A stretch of DNA of 64,000 bases from Cerrena zonata (lineage: Eukaryota > Basidiomycota > Agaricomycetes > Polyporales > Cerrenaceae), in assembly GCA_038087015.1 (NCBI GenBank), contig JASBNA010000069.1:152007-216006 (forward strand), written 5' to 3'. The position numbers and the translations under genes are program-made. Each line of letters opens with the position of its first letter. The stretch's first letter is position 1. Below, piece by piece: positions 10,129 through 19,797 of the stretch. Below the pieces are notes generated by a model. That model saw only the letters and a list, made by a program, of their open reading frames with translations. It had not been told where the DNA came from and did not search any database.

Positions 10129-11451
10129 ATGTCCATGTCTTCTGAACTAGCGGCGGGTATCGAAGATAACGATCTTCATTTTGGTGATCGTACCGTGAGA
10201 CCAACTGCAAAGAACAATAAGTCCAACATTGAAGGAAGTGCTGAAGAGATCACTACGATGCAGAGAATGATCAGTGCTTCACTGGGATCGTTTCTCACGT
10301 CATTGGTGGTGACGCCTTTTGACGTGGTTAGAATCCGTATACAACAGCAAGAAATACTACCTTCCGATAAGGTTTGTTGTAATGCAAAGGCCAATAATGT
10401 ATTGCCAGATGGGAACGGCAGAAACACTCTTGCTAAGATCTCGGCATCTAAAGCTTTAGATATGGGGGAAGCCGCAAAGTTGAGTATACCAAGAGTTCCA
10501 TCTTCATCAGCACCAGCAGCTGCAAATGCCATTGCAGCCTCGGGTAATCCACTCCAAGCATTAGCTGCTGACTCTCCTGAACTTTTTTGGATAAACGGAG
10601 GATACTGTCAATCAGCGGAGAATTGTTCTCGTATCAATTCGACTTTCCAAGGATTTGTTAATATAAGTAGAAATGAAGGATTAGTGACTTTATGGCGGGG
10701 GCTTTCCCTTACTTTATTCATGGCCATTCCGTCAAATATCATTTATTTCACTGGTTACGAATACATCCGTGATCACTCACCTATAGCATACCATCCTCTC
10801 AATCCACTATTATGTGGTGCTTTTGCAAGAATAATGGCGGCCACGTTTGTCTCGCCAATTGAATTGATTAAAACAAGATTACAATCAATTCCTTCTGACT
10901 TGAAAGATGGATCGAGTAATTCAAAGATTTTGAAAACTTTGCTTCATGATTCCTATAAACTTGTTAACCAACGCGGTATCGGAACTCTTTTCACCGGGTT
11001 AAAGATCACATTGTGGAGAGACGTTCCATTCTCGGGAATATACTGGTCTTGTTATGAGTTCATTAAAGAGAGATTGAGTTTAGCATTACAAGTTGATTTT
11101 AATAATGAAAAAATTAAATCACAAAATGAAGATTGGAAAGTTTTTGCAACAAGTTTCTTGTCTGGTTCAACTTCTGGTGCCATTGCTGCATTATTTACTA
11201 ATCCTTTCGATGTAGGGAAAACAAGATTACAAATCACCACCCAGGAAGCTCATTCAAAAGGTGAAAAATTGAAAAGACCTTCTATGTTTAGATTTCTTTA
11301 CAAGATTTATCGAAATGAAGGTATTGGTGCTTTATACTCCGGGTTTGGTCCTCGTTTAATGAAAATTGCTCCATCTTGTGCTATTATGATTTCTTCGTAT
11401 GAAATTGGGAAAAAATTCTTCAAAAATGGTAATACTGAAGCTAGTCAATAA
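10129..11451 (+). CDS. MTM1: Mitochondrial carrier Mtm1 (SLC25A39/40 type)
   Basis: A 440-residue member of the mitochondrial carrier family. Three signature motifs are visible: PFDVVRIR in repeat 1, PIELIKTR in repeat 2 and PFDVGKTR in repeat 3. The blocks LWRGLSLTLFMAIP, YFTGYEYIRD and TLWRDVPFSGIYW align closely with S. cerevisiae Mtm1, which is needed for manganese loading of Sod2; animal homologues import glutathione. The protein is longer than yeast Mtm1 because of an Ala/Ser/Pro-rich insertion after helix 1 (about residues 90-150). Codon 52 is CTG in SA-S-x-GS, where relatives have Ala or Thr; Ser fits better than Leu, which supports CTG-Ser translation. Confidence 0.94.
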   Translation: MSMSSELAAGIEDNDLHFGDRTVRPTAKNNKSNIEGSAEEITTMQRMISASLGSFLTSLVVTPFDVVRIRIQQQEILPSDKVCCNAKANNVLPDGNGRNTLAKISASKALDMGEAAKLSIPRVPSSSAPAAANAIAASGNPLQALAADSPELFWINGGYCQSAENCSRINSTFQGFVNISRNEGLVTLWRGLSLTLFMAIPSNIIYFTGYEYIRDHSPIAYHPLNPLLCGAFARIMAATFVSPIELIKTRLQSIPSDLKDGSSNSKILKTLLHDSYKLVNQRGIGTLFTGLKITLWRDVPFSGIYWSCYEFIKERLSLALQVDFNNEKIKSQNEDWKVFATSFLSGSTSGAIAALFTNPFDVGKTRLQITTQEAHSKGEKLKRPSMFRFLYKIYRNEGIGALYSGFGPRLMKIAPSCAIMISSYEIGKKFFKNGNTEASQ

Positions 11452-11674
11452 AATTGCATTTTACTTGGTCATTTGATTAAGTCCATTGACGAAATTATTA
11501 AAACAAAAAGCATAAAGGGTAAATCCTCTTGTACATAATTTATAGAGTCTATAGAGCTCGTCGCATTACATAAATATAAAATACGTAAATATTAAATGAT
11601 TATAACGACAAGTCTACTTGTTTTCTTTTCTTTTTTTTTTTTATCTTTCAGTATTATAAATATATATATCCTAT

Positions 11675-12931
11675 CTAATTCCATTCACCGCTGTGAAGAA
11701 CACCAGGCTCTTTGAAAAAACCCTGATTGAAAAGTTCATTTTCAAACTCACCAATTTCATCCCGTGAAGTTTGTTGAGGTTGGGCCGATTGGTTATTTGT
11801 AGGAGCTAATTTTTGCCTTCCAAGGTATTCTTTATTAGGAGTATAACTAATTTTATCATTGTCAACCATTTTAATTGGTTGAGCTTGATTATCATTAGCA
11901 GAATTCTTTTTTAAAATATTTTTAACTTCGGCCGTCATGAAATTAGATGACGATGAAGGAGCAGAAAGAGGACGTTCACGTCTATTATTGTAAACTTTGA
12001 CTCCCGATCCAGGTTCTCGAGAGTTAGATTTCTCGTTAACTGGGAATTCACAGTTTATTAACTTCCCATAAAACTGGGAACATGCGTTATAATTTTTAAT
12101 CGAAGTTGTATGTAAAGCAGTAATATATTCTAAAAATGCTTCTCTTAAACTTTCTGAAATTGATCTTACTAATTGCAATTCGACAACTTCTAAATTATAT
12201 ATATTTGCTTCCAATTTTTCCCTAAGTAATGCTGTCACGGTTGCATTATGACCATATTTAACTTCAGAATCTTTAATTTGTTTTAAGATTTTGGTTTGTT
12301 CATTGATTAATTCTCGTTGTTTTTTCTCTCTAGCATGAACACTTAACAAATGATTCTTCAATTGGGATAATTTTGTAAGAGTTGCTTGGTCACCGGTTTT
12401 TTGACGTGATAAGAGTTCAGTGAAATCTTTAACCATACTTGAACTTTCAGTATTTGGAATCAGCAGAGTCCAATTTCTAAAATCTTTTATAAGATCTTCT
12501 CTTGCAGCCATTGACTTTTGCTCTGCTTTAAGTACTTTTGTAACTTTACTTTCTAAAGTTGAAGCCAATACCCCATTTTGGATTGGGAAAAGATTTTTGA
12601 TTTTATCTTCATCAGAATCATTAGTTGACAATTTACTAGTATCTGAATTAACAAAATGGGGAATATTAAAAGACATTTTATCCAATACTTTGAAAAATGC
12701 GGTGACTGGTCTTATTTCCATCGAAGAAACTCTGTTCTCGTTTGCAGGAGCAGTCACTGATGGGAAACTTGAAATTGTCGATGACAACTTTGGCAAAATA
12801 GACCTTGATGTAGAATCAGTTTCAGTAGTAGTACTAGAATTTGTTAGATTTTGAATCTCTTTTAAAGGATTGTCACCATCTCTCAAATCCGAGAGCCTGT
12901 AAACTGGATGGGGCCTCCCCGTATTAAACAT
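11675..12931 (-). CDS. Probable Pil1/Lsp1-family (eisosome BAR) protein, divergent
   Basis: A 418-residue soluble protein. The central part, about residues 125-285, is predicted to be helical and coiled. Its run KLEANIYNLEVVELQLVRS followed by SLREAFLEYI resembles the Pil1/Lsp1 core, where ELVRAEAESLVAEAQLSNI is followed by SKLRAAF. Pil1-type proteins form the membrane-bending scaffold of eisosomes under the plasma membrane. The N-terminal 120 and C-terminal 110 residues are disordered and rich in Ser, Asn and Gln. The family assignment is by local pattern only; some other BAR-like protein remains possible. It is convergent with MTM1. Confidence 0.45.
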   Translation of the reverse strand: MFNTGRPHPVYRLSDLRDGDNPLKEIQNLTNSSTTTETDSTSRSILPKLSSTISSFPSVTAPANENRVSSMEIRPVTAFFKVLDKMSFNIPHFVNSDTSKLSTNDSDEDKIKNLFPIQNGVLASTLESKVTKVLKAEQKSMAAREDLIKDFRNWTLLIPNTESSSMVKDFTELLSRQKTGDQATLTKLSQLKNHLLSVHAREKKQRELINEQTKILKQIKDSEVKYGHNATVTALLREKLEANIYNLEVVELQLVRSISESLREAFLEYITALHTTSIKNYNACSQFYGKLINCEFPVNEKSNSREPGSGVKVYNNRRERPLSAPSSSSNFMTAEVKNILKKNSANDNQAQPIKMVDNDKISYTPNKEYLGRQKLAPTNNQSAQPQQTSRDEIGEFENELFNQGFFKEPGVLHSGEWN

Positions 12932-13473
12932 CGATATATATTGTTGTTGTTTATTTCGAATGAAGTTATATTTTTTTTCGACACGAATTAACTAGTAACT
13001 CTATATATATTAACTCTCGCCTAACTTATCACAATCGTTTAGTAACGAATAACAACCGACTGTTTGTAAAGATAGTTGAATCTGCTTCCTGTTCAAAAGA
13101 TTTCGAAAGATAAGTTGATATTATTCATCATCTGTGTTTCGAGTGTTTGTAAACTTGCAACCAAAAATTTCATGGCTAACAAAAAAAAAAAAAGGCCAGA
13201 GAAAACAAAAAAAAAAAAACATGTTGCAACATCTCGAAAAAAACACTATAGAGCACGAGATGCACATATGATGTGATAACTTATACTACAAAATTCTCTC
13301 ATTGTGAGGAACTAAGGAAACATAGATTGAAGAAGACACATTTCTAAAGTCGTTTGAATAATCTATTCGAAGAAGGGAATAAGAAAAAAAAATCATCAAG
13401 TTGAATTGTTTTATTGTACATGAGAGTTATAAACTACTCCAAAAGAGAGGCAGGAAGTCTATCGTGAATCATT
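12932..13473. other. Intergenic spacer between the Pil1-like and MICOS genes
   Basis: A 542 bp spacer that serves as promoter for the Pil1-like gene and as 3' flank for the MICOS gene. It has three poly-A tracts (13182-13192, 13208-13219, 13383-13392). A 66-codon plus-strand ORF (13076-13276) is lysine-rich from the A tracts and starts with TTG, so I do not call it. Confidence 0.45.
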
Positions 13474-14232
13474 TTATTTTTTAGTTACATCACCATCGAT
13501 GTTCAACCCGGTGACGTCGGCAATTTTCTGTCTCAAGGATTGAACACGGCCTTGTAATGATTTTTGACTAGATTCGGAGGCTTTTTCAATTTGATTAACG
13601 AATTCATCAGCTTTTTCAATCGAAACCTGTTGCGAGTGAGCCACTTCTGGGATATATTTTTCTTCCAAACTCCAGATAAACCCAGTGGTATTACTGAATG
13701 TTTGAGGCAAGAAGTATTTGAATGAGGCAACACCTAAAATAACTGGAAATGTGGCTTTTGAAACAATTCCTCTTTGGCGGGCCATAATGTTACCAGACAA
13801 GGCCGCTATTAATATATATATACCATTTGGTAAAAGATCTTCAGTTTTGTTGTGTAACCCACTAACAGTACTCGTAACTTGTCTTTCCTTCTCATTATAT
13901 TGAACATATTTGTTATTTAAGAATCCTTGTAAACTATTGTATGCACTAACCACTGATTCTCTCCCACTTTTAAATGTGCTCTCTAATGCTGATGGTGAAC
14001 GGACGGAGATTCCATCAACCAAGCGGTTTGGGCCTAGTATCTCTACTTCGGATCCGGCAGCTGGAGTGACTGTTCCAGGAACTGGAACAACGTTGGATTC
14101 ATCTTCATAGAATCTACGTTTAGACTCATTATGAATGCTTGGTTGTCCTCCGAATATCATGCTGGACGAAATACCAGCAGCAACACTCACTAAAACTGGC
14201 ATTCCACGGTTCATTGTCAGTCTTGAGAACAT
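13474..14232 (-). CDS. MICOS complex subunit of the Mic26/Mic27 (apolipoprotein O) family
   Basis: A 252-residue protein read from the ATG at 14232-14230 (MFSRLTMNRGMPVLVS). The frame stays open upstream to 14334, but those residues look like untranslated leader. An N-terminal hydrophobic stretch is followed by a segment with Val, Pro and Ser. The central block holds NGIYILIAALSGNIMARQRG and then FPVILGVASFKYFLPQT. This matches the conserved core of yeast Mic26/Mic27, where FKYWAPQT is the matching end. The family sits in the mitochondrial inner membrane and shapes crista junctions. The C-terminus is a charged helical tail (residues about 190-245). Which of Mic26 or Mic27 it represents is undecided. 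Confidence 0.8.
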   Translation of the reverse strand: MFSRLTMNRGMPVLVSVAAGISSSMIFGGQPSIHNESKRRFYEDESNVVPVPGTVTPAAGSEVEILGPNRLVDGISVRSPSALESTFKSGRESVVSAYNSLQGFLNNKYVQYNEKERQVTSTVSGLHNKTEDLLPNGIYILIAALSGNIMARQRGIVSKATFPVILGVASFKYFLPQTFSNTTGFIWSLEEKYIPEVAHSQQVSIEKADEFVNQIEKASESSQKSLQGRVQSLRQKIADVTGLNIDGDVTKK

Positions 14233-14580
14233 TCCCACCTCTTCTATTGTAAAAATCAATTGGTTAAACCTAAAGAAACGCTGAATCGAATTGAAAAAAT
14301 TCTGAATGTCCAGAGACAAAAAAAAATACACCATTAAGAGAAAGCCTTCGTATTGAGCCAGTCATATCGCACTGTTTCCTTCAACCTGTAATTTCCGGGA
14401 CTCAAGCTGCAAAAGAAAATAACCTGCAAAACGTGAGGATGCTTTACAGTTTAGAATGCTGACATTTGCAACCTGCACACAGCGCAATATGGTTATAATC
14501 TCTCTTACGATGAGATATAAGGGACGATATCTAACTTAAATAAACCCAACAGAAACAAAGCATTAAGGAATATTATACCA
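14233..14580. promoter_or_regulatory. Divergent spacer between the MICOS gene and RSM22
   Basis: About 350 bp separate two divergent nuclear genes for mitochondrial proteins. I see no strong TATA element or recognisable site. Confidence 0.35.
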
Positions 14581-17024
14581 ATGTTAGCGAGGACATCGAT
14601 TTTGAGAAGTAGACGGTTCGTCTTATCTCGATACGCTAATTTAACTTATGGCCTCCGAACTAATGCAACCTCATCACTGAAAAAACTTCAGAACCTCGAT
14701 CCATCAACCTATGATTTCATTAAACATGAACTGGGAAATGATGTCAAGGCTACGGAAGCTCTTCCATTTGACAAAATAAGACATAGCGAAACCTTTGGCC
14801 AGTTGGTTGTGAGTGAACGGTTAAAAGAACATAAGCAGCTTAATGAGGATCAGAGTGACAAGCATGTGAGGATTCAAGAAGATGATTTTGAAGATGAGAT
14901 ATCACCATATAGAAACCCTGATGGATCTTTAAAACAAGGTGACAACTCAGAGGAAGCAAGGTTGCATCCCTTAACTTTGGAAGGTAGAGTTGATAGAAAT
15001 GTTACTGTTCTACCCACTGAAATAGCTAAAGTCATTAACAAAAACATATTGAGTACTTCTCGTCCGGATAAATTACGTGAAAGAGCCGCTAATATATTTA
15101 AGAGTTTAAGTTCGGATCAGATTCTATTAGCCCCAGAGTCGGCCTTAGATTGTGATGCCCATATAGCTTCTTTATTTTTGCAAAATTACTCCCACGCACA
15201 TCATGTTTTATTAGAATTACAGAAAAGAGTCGGTAAAGATAAGTTTAATCCTCAGAGTGTGTTAGATATTGGACATGGTCCAGCCACTGGTATGGTTGCT
15301 CTTAATGAAATAATGGGAAATGAATGGGTTCCAGAAGAAAAAGACGTTTACGTTGTTGGTAGATCAAATTATGAAATGAAAAAGAGAGCTAAGATTATTT
15401 TATCTCGTCAATTAAATGAAAATTTGGTAGAATATGAAGTACCTGATGAAAATGAAGATATTCAAGGGAAATACGAACGAAGGTGCGTCACCAAAGGAGG
15501 ACGTGTTGACAAAAAGAAGAACCAGAAGTAGACGACTATGTTGGTCCTGTCGATGCAAGTAAAATTCAAATCAAAACAAAATTAAGAGACTCATTACCTG
15601 TGTCAAAAAGATATGATTTAATAATGGTAAACCAAGCCTTGTTAACAAGGGAATATAGTTTTCCACGAGATATCGACACCAATATTCATATGATTTTGAA
15701 ATTATTGAAACCAAATGGTCATTTAGTATTAGTTGAAAGAGGTAATGCCTTGGGGTTTGAAACCATTGCTAGAGCAAGACAAGTGATGATCAGGCCAGAA
15801 TCATATCAAAATGAACGTGGTAAGATTCCAAGACCTTATATTAAAGGTTCAAGTTTAAAGCCACAAAAATTAAAGAAAGAAGATCAACTCGTCGATGACA
15901 ATGACATCAAATACGAAGAAGAACTTTTCAAACAATTGGAAGATGAAGATTTTGAAGATGAAGACTTAGAATTTACCGAAGATGAGAAAATTGCAGCTCA
16001 ATTCAAGGAAGAAACCCTGCTGGATTTCGAAAAGGAAATTAATTCAAAATATGGTGAAGTTAAGGAAGAAGACTTGAAATTTGAGTATGAAGGTGGTGAC
16101 GAATATGAAGTTGTTCCTTTAGATTCTGAAGAGCCGCCTCTTTCACAACCTACCCTTAGCGCTGATAGTGTCGATTATCATATCAGTATCATAGCACCAT
16201 GTTCACATCACGGCAAATGTCCATTACAATTGGGAGATCCTAAGTACTATAAAATCTCTTCTCATAAACATCGTTTCAACTTCTGTTCCTTTAACAAAAC
16301 CGTGGAAAGACCAAAATATACTATGGAGTTAAAGAAGGGCCGTAGACTTGCTACTAAATGGGACAAGACCGCAGAAGATGGTTTTGGATTAGACAATCTC
16401 CTGAGAAACTCCTTGAAAAAATTAGGTGGTACTGGTAGACCTGGATCTAATAATACTGAAACGGGTTCATTTTCCTACTTAATTGCTCAAAGATCACCAA
16501 ATCATGTCGAGAGTATAAAAAATATCGAATACGAACGTTCGCATAATAGCTCGACTGACATCGATGAGCAAGACCCTAAGAATTGGCCTCGTATTATTTC
16601 CCATCCAGGAAAAGTTAAAAAGAACGTCAAATTAACCGTTAGTGCACCATCTGGTAAGATTGAAATATGGCAAATTCCAAAAAGTTTAGGTAAACAGGTT
16701 TACCATGATGCCAGAAAGCTGGCTAGAGGAGATTTATGGCCATCGCCATTGGGGAAGAAGGGTGTTATAGTTAAAAACTCCTTATCTGATGAGAAGAAAG
16801 AAAAATTAGAGGCCATTCTGAAAACTCAAAAGAAGTCCTTTTTAAAGGAACAGCGTAAAAAGGACTGGAAAAAAGTAACCACTGCCGATTCTACCTATTT
16901 CGATGATGATATAGTAACTATGGCAGACTCGATTGCTTCAAGTCTTGAAATGACTAAAAAGTATAAACAACAAGGTAAGAAGGCAAAATTTGATGTTGAC
17001 CTTAAAAAATACGAAGGAAAGTAG
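14581..17024 (+). CDS. RSM22: Mitoribosomal small-subunit methyltransferase-like protein Rsm22 (frameshifted)
   Basis: Two adjacent open frames (14581-15531 and from about 15509 to 17024) together encode one Rsm22/METTL17-type protein of about 815 residues. The first part carries the S-adenosylmethionine-binding start VLDIGHGPATGM and the second the block NGHLVLVERGN. The motif IIAPCSHHGKCP and a later FNFC match the cysteine cluster proposed to hold an Fe-S centre in METTL17. Rsm22 acts on the mitochondrial small ribosomal subunit. The frame break lies between 15478 and 15530. Either one base is missing or two are extra; the second option would create an acidic linker (EGASPKEDVLT). A canonical A AAA AAG slippery site is absent. 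The second piece ends in a Lys-rich tail. Confidence 0.85.
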
Positions 17025-17449
17025 ATATGTACCTACCTCTTTCACGTTCTGATGTTCGACTTTGTATATAGTTTTTATCTTTCTGCTTTTTTGTTTCCTC
17101 CTTTAATTACTTTGTTGACCACAGAAGAAATGCTGTACATACTCATGGAGGATAACAAAGCTATTTATTTATTTCAAGTATATAGATTTAGCAAATGTAT
17201 TTGATTTTACCTTCAAAGTTGGCTGCAAAACAACGGTTTTCAGATGGTTAGATGAAAGGAGCTTTTTGTCCAAGAGGCGATAACCGCGAACAATGATGTC
17301 AAACCGGAGTTTGAACCTTATCAAGAATTGGAGTTTGACCTTATCAAGATTTGCATCGGGCTACGCGAATACCCCTTTTTACTATATAAAGTTGGGAAAA
17401 TCCCAACTCCATACTTGAATTTTACTCGAGATAAAATCAATCGTAACTA
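17025..17449. promoter_or_regulatory. Formamidase promoter with GATA sites, TATA box and leader palindrome
   Basis: Three GATA-type words occur: GATAA at 17279-17283 and TTATC at 17318-17322 and 17341-17345. The last two lie in a tandem pair of near-identical 23-24 bp units (GGAGTTTGA, CCTTATCAAGA). A TATA box TATATAAA lies at 17383-17390. Immediately after it, AGTTGGGA (17390-17397), AAA and TCCCAACT (17401-17408) form a perfect 8 bp inverted repeat. GATA sites are the usual targets of Gln3/Gat1 in nitrogen catabolite control, which suits an amide-degrading enzyme. The role of the palindrome is unknown. Confidence 0.6.
17058..17235 (+). repeat. Copy 1 of a diverged intergenic direct repeat (upstream of formamidase)
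   Basis: This stretch shares ordered words with 19408-19610: AGTTTTT, GTTTCCTC, GCTGTACATACT, AGTATATAGA and later TTCA/GCAA/ACAAC words, with similar spacing. Similarity is patchy, so it is a degraded duplication rather than a recent one. The two copies flank the formamidase gene in the same orientation. Confidence 0.5.
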
Positions 17450-18774
17450 ATGGCACCAAGCCCAATTAGATACGTCACAAAGGTTGACTTGAACAAACCA
17501 GGAGATGCTCAACCTCAAGTCCATAATAGATGGCACCCTGATGTTCCATTCACAGAAACCATTAAGCCGGGAGAAACAGTGAAGATAGAATGTTTGGATT
17601 GGACTGGTAATCAGATTTGTAATAGTGATACTAGTGATGATTTGAAAAATGTTGATTTATCAAGAATACATTATCTATCTGGACCGTTTAACATCGAGAC
17701 TGCTGAGCCGGGAGATGTATTGGTGGTTGAGATCAAGGACGTTCAGCCTTTAGAAAGACAGCCATGGGGTTATTGTGGTATTTTCCATAAATCAAACGGA
17801 GGTGGGTTCTTGGATAAATTTTATCCGAATGTGCAAAAGCCATTTTTGATTTTGAAGGAATTCATGCAACTTCAAGACATATTCCTCGTGTTAAATTCTC
17901 AGGTTTAATCATCCTGGTATAATGGGTACTGCTCCATCAGAAAAAGTTTTGACTGAATGGAATAAAAGGGAAAAATCTATTAAAGAGGAGATTCAACATT
18001 TACATGATACTTCGGTTGCTAACCTTCCTGAAGTTGTAAACGCTCACGGAGGTAGTGCTGAAGGATCATTAAAGGAGAAAATTGCAAAAGAAGGATCAAG
18101 GACCATTCCTGGAAGACCTGAAAATGGTGGGAATTGTGATATCAAAAATTTATCTAGGGGATCCAAGTGTTACTTCCCTGTTTACGTAAAGGGAGCTAAA
18201 TTTTCAATTGGTGACTTACACTTCTCTCAGGGAGATGGAGAAATTTCGTTTTGTGGGGCAATTGAAATGGCAGGGGTTATTACAATTCAAGCAAAAGTTA
18301 TCAAAGATGGCATGAAATTATTAAATTTAAAATCACCAATATTTCTCCTGGTGATGTTCAGAATCATTACAGTCCATCGAGATACTTAACCTTCGAAGGA
18401 TTCTCAGTTGATGAAACTGGTGAACAAAAATTCTTGATGCAACCGTAGCCTATAGACAAGCTTGCATTCGTGCGATTGAGTACCTTAGAAGATTTGGTTA
18501 TAATGATTATCAAATTTATTTGTTATTGTCTTCTGCACCAATCGAGGGCCATATTGCAGGTGTTGTTGACGTACCCAATGCATGTACAACACTTGGGTTA
18601 CCCATGGATATATTTGATTTTGATATATCACCAGAGAAAAGTGCAGAAATATTAGCATCTGGAGAAGATCTTAAAAAGGATATGGGTAACTGTGCTTTTG
18701 TATCCAATTACGATCATCCAGTCTGTTATGAATTCAACGAAGGTTTGTTAAATAGTTTTAACATTAGTTCATAA
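17450..18774 (+). CDS. Formamidase/acetamidase family amidohydrolase (four frameshifts)
   Basis: The translation fragments together match fungal formamidase (formamide to formate and ammonia). Recognisable blocks are VHNRWHPDVPF, HYLSGPFNIE, PWGYCGIFHK, GIMGTAPS, LHFSQGDGEISFCGAIE, TVAYRQACIRAIEYL and VDVPNACTTLG. The reading frame changes near 17856, 17908, 18312 and 18437. Each change is repaired by adding back one base, most naturally the second base of a GG or CC doublet (for example ATC CAT, TTG GAT). With these four bases the gene would be about 442 codons, near the usual family size. No in-frame nonsense substitution or larger deletion is seen, so sequence error is more likely than old decay, though a recent pseudogene is possible. 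GATA sites upstream suggest nitrogen control. Confidence 0.88.
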
Positions 18775-19797
18775 CGTATATGATAAGTACACTTTATAAG
18801 GACTTTCTGAATATAAGCTTCTTATTTGTAAAAATGCTTTGTTCTCTTTACGTGAGTAAAAAGGTTTTGCTTTTAATTCTCTCGAAAAACAGCGGCTCAC
18901 CATTAGGTCCTACTGCAGCGTATATTATTTGATCCAAAGTATTATAATAACTTTCAATATCCACAAAGCTAGAATTAAATTATAGAAAAAGAGCTGCGTG
19001 AAGCCTTTTTTTGACTTCTGCTGAAGTTACTTAGAATACAGAAGCTTAATCGCAAGCTTTTTGAAATAATCCTATTTGCAAGCACCAAATAACTCGAATG
19101 TAACTATTACATTGTTAAGGAATGGTTCCTTTACGACGAGAAAACAAGTGTGTATACATAACTTTCTATTCGTTCTTATATCTAAGAAGCAATGTCTTTA
19201 AGTTCTTTGAATACGACCTTGTAATTCAACAAGCTTTATTGTCTCGAGAAATGTCGCCAAAATCATTGCCAAACATATCATTGAGAGAAGTGGGTATATA
19301 AGAATCCTTACTTCACAGTGCCACTTTTCTAATCACATCTTTCAATGAATATATACTTCTCTATCATTTTTTAATAGTCTTTTACCGACTTTCTTATCTT
19401 TCAATGTGCAACTTTGACGTAGTTTTTGTCATCTTTTCACTCGGTTTCCTCTCCTACTTCTGCTCACAACGAAAGAAAAGCTGTACATACTTTCTAAGCA
19501 GGTCTGTACCAGAAAGATATTCATCTCGAGTATATAGAGTTGATAAATCTATTTAATTTCATGTCTTTCAGTGTGACTGCCAATCTTTCTGGATTGCAAC
19601 AAAAACAACTCTGAGTTGCGAAATCACCACAAAAAAATCAGGAATCGAAATTCGACACATTTAAAGCTTTTGAACTCTTCCTTTGAAAAAGCATTGAAAG
19701 GAAGGTTTACTCTGATAAACTAGTGAACTGTTTGACTATGATACCAACTGGGAAAATACATTCACGCCCATAACGCCACTCCGAGGGAAGAGCGCCA
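18775..19797. other. One-kilobase intergenic region upstream of the unassigned membrane protein
   Basis: No ORF worth calling. A TATA-like GGGTATATAAGAATCC lies at about 19290-19305, unusually far (about 500 bp) from the next ATG. That could mean a long leader, an unannotated short transcript, or the remains of a lost gene. It contains copy 2 of the diverged direct repeat. Confidence 0.45.
19408..19610 (+). repeat. Copy 2 of a diverged intergenic direct repeat
   Basis: Partner of 17058-17235. The clearest anchors are GGTTTCCTC, GCTGTACATACT (identical 12-mer) and AGTATATAGA, in the same order and strand. Confidence 0.5.

Noticed and set aside
13076..13276. 66-codon Lys-rich plus-strand ORF
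   Set aside because: It begins with TTG, and its Lys runs come from poly-A tracts; nothing suggests a protein family.
13200..13330. Possible C/D-box snoRNA near ATGATGT at about 13268
   Set aside because: A C-box-like word is present, but no CTGA D box or terminal stem could be found at suitable spacing.
15505..15531. Programmed -1 frameshift in RSM22
   Set aside because: The local sequence C AAA AAG has only five A, so the standard A AAA AAG slippery heptamer is missing, and many unrelated genes in the window are broken in similar ways.
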